A stretch of DNA of 17,874 nucleotides from JBAVQS01 sp049694275 (GTDB lineage: Bacteria; Chloroflexota; Anaerolineae; UBA4142; SHND01). Location of the stretch: positions 1 to 17,874 of the forward strand of contig JBAVQS010000242.1 of the NCBI GenBank assembly GCA_049694275.1. The letters are read 5' to 3'. The notes under the pieces are model-generated. The model had not been told where the DNA came from and searched no databases. It was given only the letters and a program-made list of their open reading frames with translations. Within the stretch, counting starts at the first letter, position 1, and every line of letters starts with the position of its first letter. This document shows positions 1 to 6,471 of the stretch, in pieces. Position numbers and translations under genes: made by a program.

Positions 1-377
1 CGAAACAGTATGGACGAAAAGGCTCAGATATGCGATTGTTAAATGTGCGGCGTGGACCGCCTGGTCAATCTACAATGGGCACGATGTCGTCGGACTTTAT
101 TGTGCACGATGTCGTTGGACATGACACCTATTCTGCCAGGCCAGGGTCAGAAGGGGCACGCGGGGAGCGGCCCATCCCGATGGACAACCATCGGGCCGGG
201 AGGGCGGGGGGATATCTGGGTTGATGCACCGAATGGGGCGAATAGCATTCGGATCAACTCTAGCCTCCATTGGCAGAATCGATTGAAAACGGCAATCGTG
301 TATCACATTATACCGAATTCCTGTCATAAAAAATAGAGGGAGTGTCCCAAAAATGGCGGGACAGTTGTCCCCCTGAA
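1..377. other. Gene-free left edge, hairpin-rich
   Basis: I find no convincing gene here. The open frames present have no ribosome-binding site, no recognisable motif and biased composition. The stretch holds a 25-bp-period direct repeat (79-120), several perfect inverted repeats between 176 and 386, and a possible weak promoter (TTGAAA 283-288, 17-bp spacer, CATTAT 306-311). It could be the remains of mobile-element ends or an unrecognised structured RNA. The sequence alone does not decide between these. Confidence 0.5.
79..120. repeat. Two-copy direct repeat, 25-bp period
   Basis: The 17-base unit GCACGATGTCGTYGGAC occurs at 79-95 and 104-120 with one difference (C or T). The spacing and unit size resemble the iterated transposase-binding repeats at the ends of IS21-family elements, such as the one seen at 17602-17724 in this window. 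The bases after the second copy run to GACATGACA at about 117-125, ending in the CA dinucleotide that IS21 termini usually show. If this is an IS end, its body lies to the left, outside the window. Confidence 0.55.
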
Positions 378-386
378 TTGGAGGGG
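176..386. other. Cluster of perfect hairpins
   Basis: Successive inverted repeats are visible. CCCGATGG (176-183) pairs with CCATCGGG (188-195) around loop ACAA. GTTGAT plus CCGAATG (220-235, three-base bulge) pairs with CATTCGG plus ATCAAC (246-258). CGATTG (280-285) pairs with CAATCG (293-298). TGTCCC (343-348), GGGACA (358-363) and TGTCCC (366-371) form alternative pairings. CCCCT (370-374) pairs with AGGGG (382-386), overlapping the -35 region of the next promoter. No hairpin has a T-run, so these are not simple terminators. Confidence 0.5.
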
Positions 387-405
387 ATGAAGAGGAGAGT
401 ATAAT
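378..405 (+). promoter_or_regulatory. Sigma-70-type promoter of the 448-5528 unit
   Basis: A perfect -10 box TATAAT lies at 400-405. A weak -35 (TTGGAG, 378-383) sits 16 bp upstream. The predicted transcript start leaves a leader of about 35 nt with a strong ribosome-binding site, AAGGAGGAG at 435-443, just before the ATG at 448. The inverted repeats at 343-386 overlap or abut the -35 box and could serve as an operator. Confidence 0.6.
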
Positions 406-447
406 AGGGGCAGTCCACGCACGATCAATCACTCAAGGAGGAGCTTT

Positions 448-1050
448 ATGAAACGCACCGTCCTACTATTGCTCGTCGCCGTCGTTCTCTGCGCGTGTAA
501 TTCTCTCCCCGGCGTGTCCTTGCCTTCTGTCAACAATAACACGCCGGTGCCCACGCCCTCGCCCACCGATAGCTGGAAGTCTTTTACGCATACTGCCGGG
601 CGTTTTTCCGCCAGTGTGCCGACTGAATTCAAAGAGACCACCCAGTCGACGAGCACGCTGCTGGGCAAGATTGATATGCATATCTTTACGGCGGTCGACG
701 ACGCCGGCGCGGCGATGTATGCAATTGGCTATGCCGATTTTCCGGCGGCCGCTTTGAAAAATGCAGATCAACAAGCGCTGTTGAAAGGGACTGTGGAGGG
801 GGCGGCCAAGAATATCGGCGGAAAGGTCACTTCGCAGGTCGCCGGAGTGCAGAACGAGATGCAGGCGCGCGAGTTCAATGCGGATATTCCGGCGGGGAGC
901 ACGTTGCCGGGCGGCGGCGTGATGCGCGGGCGCGTCTTTATTGTGCAAAACCGCCTGTACCAGGTCTACGCCATTACCACCAAGGAACTGGCCAAATCGC
1001 CGCTGGTTGACAAGTTTCTCAACTCGTTCAAGTTTACAGCGCCCAAGTAG
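448..1050 (+). CDS. Putative lipoprotein, unknown function
   Basis: This 200-residue protein begins with a lipoprotein signal peptide: MKRT, a hydrophobic run and lipobox LCAC, so Cys17 would be the lipidated residue. A Thr/Pro-rich linker (TPVPTPSPT, about residues 32-40) follows. A mixed alpha/beta domain begins at the Trp in DSWKSFTHTAGRFSASVP. The opening W...F.....GRFSASVP is the kind seen in many short bacterial lipoproteins of unknown role, sometimes compared with PsbP-like folds. I do not recognise a specific family. The start is set by AAGGAGGAG six bases upstream. It is the first gene of the operon; the next gene begins 8 bp after its stop. Role: exported, membrane-anchored, function unknown. 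Confidence 0.85.
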   Translation: MKRTVLLLLVAVVLCACNSLPGVSLPSVNNNTPVPTPSPTDSWKSFTHTAGRFSASVPTEFKETTQSTSTLLGKIDMHIFTAVDDAGAAMYAIGYADFPAAALKNADQQALLKGTVEGAAKNIGGKVTSQVAGVQNEMQAREFNADIPAGSTLPGGGVMRGRVFIVQNRLYQVYAITTKELAKSPLVDKFLNSFKFTAPK

Positions 1051-1058
1051 GGTATCCC

Positions 1059-1481
1059 ATGCAAGCCATATCGCCGACGATAGAGTCCGACCCGCGACCA
1101 CAAGATGTTCAGTTCCTCGAAGACCGGATCAACGATTACAATTTCGAGACGACCGGCATTACGGATGGTAAGCTCCTTTCGATTTTCCTGCGTGATAGCC
1201 GGGGCGCTATCCGCGCCGGAATTTACGGATGGACCTGGGGCGGCGCTTGCGAGATTCGCTTCCTCTGGATTCATGTCGAGTGGCGTGGGCAGGGGATCGG
1301 GCGCAAGCTGATGGGCGTCGTCGAGGAGGAAGCGCGCAACCGGGGTTGTGGTCAGGTGGTGCTCGACACCCACAGCTTCCAGGCGCCCGAATTTTACAAC
1401 AAGCTGGGGTACGAGGTGCAGGGTGTGGTTGAGGAGTATCCCAGGGGACATCAAAAGATTTATTTGTGCAAGCGATTGTGA
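1059..1481 (+). CDS. GNAT family N-acetyltransferase
   Basis: This 140-residue protein is a typical single-domain Gcn5-related N-acetyltransferase, which transfers acetyl from acetyl-CoA to an amine on a small molecule or protein. The acetyl-CoA pyrophosphate-binding motif A is clear: WIHVEWRGQGIGRKLM (about residues 70-85), with the Q/R-x-x-G-x-G/A signature QGIGRK. Motif B is FYNKLGYE (112-119). The N-terminal half gives the usual beta strands, including ...AGIYGWTWGGACEIRFLWI. The substrate cannot be read from the sequence. The gene sits 8 bp after the lipoprotein stop and 3 bp before the next start, with only a weak Shine-Dalgarno, so it is probably translated by coupling within the operon. 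Confidence 0.9.
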   Translation: MQAISPTIESDPRPQDVQFLEDRINDYNFETTGITDGKLLSIFLRDSRGAIRAGIYGWTWGGACEIRFLWIHVEWRGQGIGRKLMGVVEEEARNRGCGQVVLDTHSFQAPEFYNKLGYEVQGVVEEYPRGHQKIYLCKRL

Positions 1482-1484
1482 GCT

Positions 1485-2168
1485 ATGGCCAAACCGAAAT
1501 GGTATGTGGTGTGGAAAGGGCGTAAGCCGGGAATCTACACGACCTGGGAGGAATGCAATACCCAAGTCAAAGGTTTTCCGGGCGCTCAATTCAAAGGGTT
1601 TGACTCGCGGCGAGAGGCCGAGCGGGCGTTGACCGCGTCCGCTGGAGATTATTTCTGGACGCCGCCGGCGCATGTCGCAAAGGAGAGCCCGGGCGACGGC
1701 GAGCGCGACCAAACAACCAAGGCCGCACCGGCGAGCGAGCCAAGCGTGGCAAGCGGCCCGCCCCCGGTCGTGCCGAGCCTGTGCGTGGATGGCGCTTGCG
1801 CGATCAATCCCGGTCCCATGGAGTACCAGTGCGTTCGTTTCCCGACAGGGGAGCGGGTTTTTCACGCGGGGCCGTTTCCGAACGGGACGAACAATATCGG
1901 GGAGTTTCTGGCAATCGTCCAGGCGCTCCAATATTGCCACGCGCACAACCTCTCTCTGCCCATCTATTCCGATTCGCGTATCGCAATCGGCTGGGTCAAG
2001 GCCAAAAAATGCAAGACGCAGTTGGCGCCCGGCCCTGCGAATGTCAGACTGTTCACGTTAATCGACGAGGCGGAGGAGTGGCTCGCCGGACGCAAATACG
2101 CGAACCGCGTATTGAAATGGGAGACGGAGCGGTGGGGCGAGAACCCCGCCGATTTTGGGCGCAAGTAG
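1485..2168 (+). CDS. rnhA: Ribonuclease HI with hybrid-binding domain
   Basis: This 227-residue RNase H1 cleaves RNA in RNA:DNA hybrids. The N-terminal hybrid-binding (caulimovirus viroplasmin-like) domain covers about residues 5-48, with WYVVWKGRKPGIYTTWEEC and a GFDSRREAERAL end. A low-complexity linker of about 50 residues follows. The catalytic domain starts at CVDGACAINPG. The metal-binding carboxylates are D102 (VDG), E140 (NNIGEF), D163 (YSDS) and D223 (NPADFGRK). Their spacing of 38, 23 and 60 is, from memory, that of the Bacillus halodurans enzyme, which also ends in a WG...ADYGRK-like tail. The mobile His loop of E. coli RNase HI is absent, as expected for this subgroup. It starts 3 bp after the GNAT stop. 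Confidence 0.93.
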   Translation: MAKPKWYVVWKGRKPGIYTTWEECNTQVKGFPGAQFKGFDSRREAERALTASAGDYFWTPPAHVAKESPGDGERDQTTKAAPASEPSVASGPPPVVPSLCVDGACAINPGPMEYQCVRFPTGERVFHAGPFPNGTNNIGEFLAIVQALQYCHAHNLSLPIYSDSRIAIGWVKAKKCKTQLAPGPANVRLFTLIDEAEEWLAGRKYANRVLKWETERWGENPADFGRK

Positions 2169-2243
2169 CGGCGAACCGGTGACTCGCTCGGCGGAGAGGC
2201 TCACCCTGTCGTGGGGACACGGATTTGGGAGGATAAGGAAAAT

Positions 2244-2645
2244 ATGGAAACGACACTCACGGTCCGGGACCGGACAACGCAGAATATGAAAAAGGACGCG
2301 CTCGTGTTCATGCTTGCGCTGCCGAGCGAGCGTATCACCGTGCGCGAGCTCATTCGCGCACGGATCGACCACGAGGTGCAGGACTATAACAGCCGCCAGT
2401 CGGAGTACTTTGTCGGGCTGGTCCAGCCGAGCGATACCGAGATGACGCTCAACGGCTATCGGATGCGCAAGATTCACGTGATCGATCCGGACAAACAGTA
2501 CCGGCTGGCGCTGGAATCATTCGAGCATAACGGCTTTATCGTGCTTGTCGACGACCGGCAGGTCGATGGCCTCGACCAGGTGATCGAAATCGGTCCGACG
2601 ACGGCGGTCACCTTTCTCAAGCTCGTGCCGCTTGTCGGAGGGTAG
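2244..2645 (+). CDS. Small conserved partner of DUF4132 protein
   Basis: This 133-residue protein has no signal peptide or membrane segment. An upstream in-frame GTG at 2211 exists, but the ATG at 2244 has the ribosome-binding site (GGGAGG at 2227-2232 and AAGGAA at 2235-2240) and is preferred. Visible motifs are VRELIRARIDHEVQDYN (about 34-50), GLVQPSDTEMTLNGYR, an NGFIVLVDDRQVDGLDQVIE stretch, and a C-terminal FLKLVPLVGG. I recall this small family as a regular neighbour of DUF4132 genes, but its biochemical role is unknown. The stop codon (2643-2645) overlaps the region of the next gene's ribosome-binding site and lies one base before its ATG, so the two are almost certainly translationally coupled and probably work together. 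Confidence 0.75.
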   Translation: METTLTVRDRTTQNMKKDALVFMLALPSERITVRELIRARIDHEVQDYNSRQSEYFVGLVQPSDTEMTLNGYRMRKIHVIDPDKQYRLALESFEHNGFIVLVDDRQVDGLDQVIEIGPTTAVTFLKLVPLVGG

Positions 2646-2646
2646 A

Positions 2647-4698
2647 ATGCCTGCCCATGAAGAGATCAAGCTGCCGCTGATTCCTGGCGAAGCGTGGTCG
2701 GATGCGGCGATTGCCGATGTCAATACGCTCGATCCAACGCTCCAGTCGGCCTGGTCGGAATTGATCGAGCTGTGCCTGAGAGCAACCGGTTCTGCGCCAT
2801 CGGCCAAGTGGACGAGGTCGGTGGATTCCCTTCTCGCACAGATTGGCGCGGCGGCGTTCCGCCAGGCGGTATGCAAGTGGTTTCCGCTCGTCGATCTACC
2901 GCGCACGCAGCCGGTGACTGACCCGCACCATTATGGGCCGGACCCCAATCTCGTGCTCCAGGATGTCAATGCCGATATTCTCAAGGGACTGGTCTGGCTT
3001 TGCGCGCGGACCGAGGATAAAGAGGTTGCGCGTGCGTTGACAGCCTTGGCGCTCTCGGCCTATCGCAAGTTGCCCGGCGTGGGGCCGCGCTGTGTCCGCG
3101 TGGGGAATGCGTGCGTCTGGGCGCTGGGTAACATGCCGGGGCGGGAGGGCCTGGCGCAGCTGGCGCTGCTCAAGGTCAAGGTGAAATTCGGCTCGGCGCA
3201 AAAAGTGATTGAGACTGCGCTGCGCGGCGCCGCCGCGCGGGCGAATCTGCCGCGCGAAGAGATCGAAGAGTTGATCGTTCCCACTTATGGCCTGACCGAG
3301 ATAGGGCGGCGGCGCGAGCAGTTTGGGGATTTTACCGCGGAATTAACGGTGACTGGCACGCACGATGTCGAGCTGCGCTGGTCCCGGCCGGATGGCAAAC
3401 CGCAGGCGAGCGCTCCCAAAGCGGTCAAGGAACAGCACGCGGCGGAGCTCAAGGAACTGACACAGGCCGCCAAGGATATTCAAAAGATGCTGCCCGCGCA
3501 GCGCGACCGGATCGACGGACTCTACCTGGAGCAGAAATCCTGGGCGCTGCCGACCTGGCGCGAGCGTTACCTGGATCATCCACTGCTCGGGACGGTGACG
3601 CGACGGCTCATCTGGAAATTTAGTCAGCCGGACCGCGCCGTGTCGGGCATCTGGCACGCCGGCCAGATCGTGGGACGCGACGGGCGGCCGCTCGACTGGC
3701 TCGACGATACGACGCGGGTCGAGTTGTGGCACCCGATCAACATGGCGGCGGAGGCGGTGTTGGAATGGCGGCAGTGGCTCGCCGCGCACGAGATCCAGCA
3801 GCCGTTCAAGCAAGCGCACCGCGAGATTTATCTCCTGACCGATGCCGAGCAGCAGACGCAGGTTTACTCGAACCGATTCGCTGCGCATATCATCAAGCAG
3901 CACCAATTCAACGCGCTCTGCGGCGCGCGCGGGTGGAAGAACAGGCTGCGGTTGATGGTGGACGATACTTTCCCGGCGGCCTCGCGCTCGCTGCCCGTGT
4001 GGGGCCTGCGGGCCGAGTTCTGGGTCGAGGGCATTGGGACGAACTATGGGACCGATACGAATGAGACCGGTGTGTTTCTCTACCTCGTTACGGACCAGGT
4101 CCGGTTCTATTCCATCGCAGCGCCCGAGCATACGGCGCACGCGTCGGGCGGAGGTTATACGGCGCGCGCCCGCCCCGACGAAGCGGCGCTGGCGCCCCTT
4201 TCGCTTGATCAGATTCCACCCCTCGTTTTTTCCGAGATCATGCGCGATGTGGACCTCTTTGTGGGCGTCGCGAGCGTCGGCAATGACCCGAACTGGACGG
4301 ATGGTGGGCGACAGGAGCGCTATCAAGTGTATTGGCAGAGTTATTCGTTTGGCGATCTCTCGGAGACGGCCCGGACGCGACGGCAGGTGCTGGAATTGCT
4401 CGTGCCGCGCTTGAAAATCGCCGACCGGTGCCGGTTCACCGATAAATTCCTCGTCGTGCGCGGCAATCTCCGCACCTATAAAATTCACCTTGGGAGCAGC
4501 AATATTCTGATGGCGCCGAACGACCAATATCTCTGCATCGTCCCTTCGCGCTCCGTCGAGGGGATGCCCGGCAAGGATAAGGTGATGCTGCCATTTGAAG
4601 GGGACAGTGTCCTGGCCGTCATCTTGAGCAAGGCGTTCTTGCTCGCCGCGGATGACCAGATCAAGGACCAGACGATTGTGAGGCAGATTGCAAGATGA
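2647..4698 (+). CDS. DUF4132 (MolR-type) domain protein
   Basis: This 683-residue cytosolic protein has a C-terminal half that matches the DUF4132/MolR C-terminal signature. It contains QQPFKQAHREIYLLTDAEQQ (about 381-400), YSNRFAAHIIKQHQFNALC, WGLRAEFWVEG, FSEIMRDVDLFVGVASVGND (about 528-547), then SSNILMAPNDQYLCIVPSRS (about 616-635) and LPFEGDSVLAVILSKAFLLA at the end. The N-terminal half is helical and repeat-like, with segments such as ARTEDKEVARALTALALSAYRKLPGVG. The molecular function of the family is not established; an old link to molybdate metabolism in E. coli is weak. ATG 2647 is preferred over an upstream TTG because GGAGGG (2637-2642) precedes it. It overlaps the next gene by ATGA. 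Confidence 0.88.
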   Translation: MPAHEEIKLPLIPGEAWSDAAIADVNTLDPTLQSAWSELIELCLRATGSAPSAKWTRSVDSLLAQIGAAAFRQAVCKWFPLVDLPRTQPVTDPHHYGPDPNLVLQDVNADILKGLVWLCARTEDKEVARALTALALSAYRKLPGVGPRCVRVGNACVWALGNMPGREGLAQLALLKVKVKFGSAQKVIETALRGAAARANLPREEIEELIVPTYGLTEIGRRREQFGDFTAELTVTGTHDVELRWSRPDGKPQASAPKAVKEQHAAELKELTQAAKDIQKMLPAQRDRIDGLYLEQKSWALPTWRERYLDHPLLGTVTRRLIWKFSQPDRAVSGIWHAGQIVGRDGRPLDWLDDTTRVELWHPINMAAEAVLEWRQWLAAHEIQQPFKQAHREIYLLTDAEQQTQVYSNRFAAHIIKQHQFNALCGARGWKNRLRLMVDDTFPAASRSLPVWGLRAEFWVEGIGTNYGTDTNETGVFLYLVTDQVRFYSIAAPEHTAHASGGGYTARARPDEAALAPLSLDQIPPLVFSEIMRDVDLFVGVASVGNDPNWTDGGRQERYQVYWQSYSFGDLSETARTRRQVLELLVPRLKIADRCRFTDKFLVVRGNLRTYKIHLGSSNILMAPNDQYLCIVPSRSVEGMPGKDKVMLPFEGDSVLAVILSKAFLLAADDQIKDQTIVRQIAR

Positions 4699-5528
4699 AG
4701 TACGGTTTTGTCCTGCCATTTGGCGATGCGCGCGTAGCCGCGGATTTTGCACAGGCGGCCGAACAGTCCGGTTGGGATGGCTTTTTTATCTGGGAGCCGG
4801 TGTGGGGGAATGATGCCTGGGTGATGCTCACCGCCGCGGCAATGCGGACCGAGCGCATTCGCCTTGGCACAATGCTCTCGCCGATCTCACGCATGCGGCC
4901 GTGGAAGCTGGCGAGCGAGACGGCGACACTGGACAATCTCTCGAATGGCCGGGTGATTCTTTCCGTCGGGTTGGGAGCGGTCGATACGGGATTCGAGGCG
5001 TTCGGCGAGGTGACCGACCGCAAGACGCGGGCCGAGTTGATGGACGAGGGGCTGGATATTCTGACGGGGTTGTGGCGCGGCCAGCCATTCAGCTATGAGG
5101 GCAAGCACTATCACATCCGCCCGACCAATTTCCAACCACCCGCGCCGCCCATGCAAAAACCGCGTATCCCCATCTGGGTGGTTGGCGCATGGCCGCATAC
5201 GAAATCGATCCTCCGCGCGGCGCGCTATGACGGTTTGCTGCCGGCCAGGATGAACCCTGACCGCACCTGGGCGGAGCTCACGCCGGAAGATATTCGCACG
5301 ATGAAACAGTTTATCGACGCGCATCGCGCGAATTCGTCGCCCTTTGATGTCGTGGCCGAGGGGAAAACGCCGGGGGATGACCTCGTGCAGGCGGCCGCTA
5401 AGGTGCAGCCCTGGATCGACGCGGGCGCGACCTGGTGGAATGAGGTGATGTGGGTCATGCCCGGCGAAACTGCGGACCTTGCGGCGGTGCGCCGGCGCAT
5501 CGAGCAGGGCCCGCCGCACAAGAAATGA
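4695..5528 (+). CDS. LLM-class flavin-dependent oxidoreductase
   Basis: This 277-residue luciferase-like monooxygenase-fold protein likely uses FMN or coenzyme F420 in a TIM barrel. The N-terminus MKYGFVLPFGDARVAADFAQ leads to GWDGFFIWEPV. Other family features are RTERIRLGTMLSPISRMRPW, LASETATLDNLSNGRVILSVGLG (about 75-97), the FEAFGE region, and LDILTGLWRGQPFSYEGKHY, all typical of this superfamily. It is slightly shorter than the usual 300-350 residues. The substrate cannot be inferred. The start codon overlaps the stop of the DUF4132 gene (ATGA), so translation is coupled. The gene ends just before an intrinsic terminator and is the last of the operon. Confidence 0.9.
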   Translation: MKYGFVLPFGDARVAADFAQAAEQSGWDGFFIWEPVWGNDAWVMLTAAAMRTERIRLGTMLSPISRMRPWKLASETATLDNLSNGRVILSVGLGAVDTGFEAFGEVTDRKTRAELMDEGLDILTGLWRGQPFSYEGKHYHIRPTNFQPPAPPMQKPRIPIWVVGAWPHTKSILRAARYDGLLPARMNPDRTWAELTPEDIRTMKQFIDAHRANSSPFDVVAEGKTPGDDLVQAAAKVQPWIDAGATWWNEVMWVMPGETADLAAVRRRIEQGPPHKK

Positions 5529-5532
5529 GAAC

Positions 5533-5573
5533 CACGACCTGACCGCGAGCCGCGCGGCCAGGTCGTGTGTTTT
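5533..5573 (+). terminator. Intrinsic terminator of the + strand operon
   Basis: A 12-bp inverted repeat pairs CACGACCTGACC (5533-5544) with GGCCAGGTCGTG (5556-5567), with one wobble or mismatch. The loop can itself pair GCG with CGC. It is followed by TGTGTTTT (5566-5573). It lies 5 bp after the oxidoreductase stop. The convergent gene stops at 5617, so the stem could also act weakly from the other side. Confidence 0.75.
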
Positions 5574-5616
5574 CCATGCTCCCTTTGCGGGTGGGAACGC
5601 AATCAACCCCGCGCAC

Positions 5617-6420
5617 TCAGTCGATACGGATGAAACTCGCCATGTTAATGTCGTAACAGGCTACATTTCCATCCCCGGATGTGACCGCGGCATGCCCTAC
5701 CACCGCGTAGCCGTCAGACTCCCACAAGGAATACAGATAAGGATTACCGCCCCTGGGAATAAGAGACGGAAACGCGGTCCCTGTCTTGCGATAGACATCC
5801 CGATGAGGGGGAGTGACGCAGCGGGGATCCAGTTGACATTCCATCCAGTAAACCGAACCGCGCTCGAGTCCTTCCGGAATGATCTCGATCACGCAGTCTT
5901 GTTGCCAGTTGCTTCGGCTGTCATCGCTGACCTGCGCCTGTTCACGTTTTCGAAATTCCGACCAGAGCCGGTCGGGATCCATCAAGAACTCGACCGGCGC
6001 GTCCTGATCGACAAAGGCGCGGAGCGCATCGAGTCGTTTGTTCCATTGCTGGCGCAGATAATCTCGCGACGCGTCTTGATACTGTTTCACGGTCTCGGGT
6101 CTGACCTGGGCGAGCGGTTGAGTTTGCAGGAGCAGAATCCGCACCTGCGACGTGTACTCGTCGAGCGTCGCAGGTTGGCCGCTCACGCGAATCGTAAACT
6201 TTCCCAGGCCCCCCGGATCTTGATAGTGAGCTGTCCCCGTAAAGTAATGCGCTCCGGTAACCGGATCGACCTGTTCGACAGGCGGGGTATCAAAGACAAT
6301 GGGTTTGCCGTCCGGCGACCCCTGGGCCGCCGCGGAAACGGTCTGATTGTTCGTTCCCTGGGCGCCGGAGGCTCCTGAAGATTGTGCAGATTGCTTATTT
6401 TCTTGGTCGAGGGGGTACAT
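5617..6420 (-). CDS. Unknown protein, partner of STAND gene
   Basis: I do not recognise this 267-residue protein. Residues 1-40 are a low-complexity Gln/Ser/Asn/Gly/Ala-rich tail. A strand-rich segment follows (DPVTGAHYFTGTAHYQDPGG). Next come helical charged regions (VKQYQDASRDYLRQQWNKRL, DPDRLWSEFRKREQAQ). A Cys-containing C-terminal part has CVIEIIPEGLERGSVYWMEC, LDPRC and ACYDIN. There is no signal peptide or membrane segment, so it is probably cytosolic. The ATG at 6420 has AAGGAG six bases upstream. It starts 51 bp after the STAND gene and should share its transcript. Context suggests it is an effector, regulator or target of that protein; this is inference. Confidence 0.7.
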   Translation of the reverse strand: MYPLDQENKQSAQSSGASGAQGTNNQTVSAAAQGSPDGKPIVFDTPPVEQVDPVTGAHYFTGTAHYQDPGGLGKFTIRVSGQPATLDEYTSQVRILLLQTQPLAQVRPETVKQYQDASRDYLRQQWNKRLDALRAFVDQDAPVEFLMDPDRLWSEFRKREQAQVSDDSRSNWQQDCVIEIIPEGLERGSVYWMECQLDPRCVTPPHRDVYRKTGTAFPSLIPRGGNPYLYSLWESDGYAVVGHAAVTSGDGNVACYDINMASFIRID

Positions 6421-6471
6421 CGGTTGCTCCTTCTGTGAAATAGGCTTTGAACGTGAGTGGGAAGATTTTGC

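Noticed and set aside
97..432. Possible 111-codon gene on the - strand in the left gene-free region
   Set aside because: It has no ribosome-binding site and no motif, crosses several perfect hairpins, and is Pro/Arg/Cys-rich in the manner of noise frames.
966..1946. Open frame of 326 codons on the - strand
   Set aside because: It is antisense to the GNAT and RNase H genes, both with intact motifs, and shows no domain of its own.
1485..2168. Lack of the catalytic-loop His in RNase HI as a sign of an inactive enzyme
   Set aside because: The four metal-binding acids are present with the spacing of the B. halodurans-type enzyme, which also lacks that loop.
3343..4752. Long open frame of 469 codons on the - strand across the DUF4132 gene
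   Set aside because: It is antisense to a gene with strong family signatures. It is Arg/His-rich, as expected for a GC-rich shadow frame.
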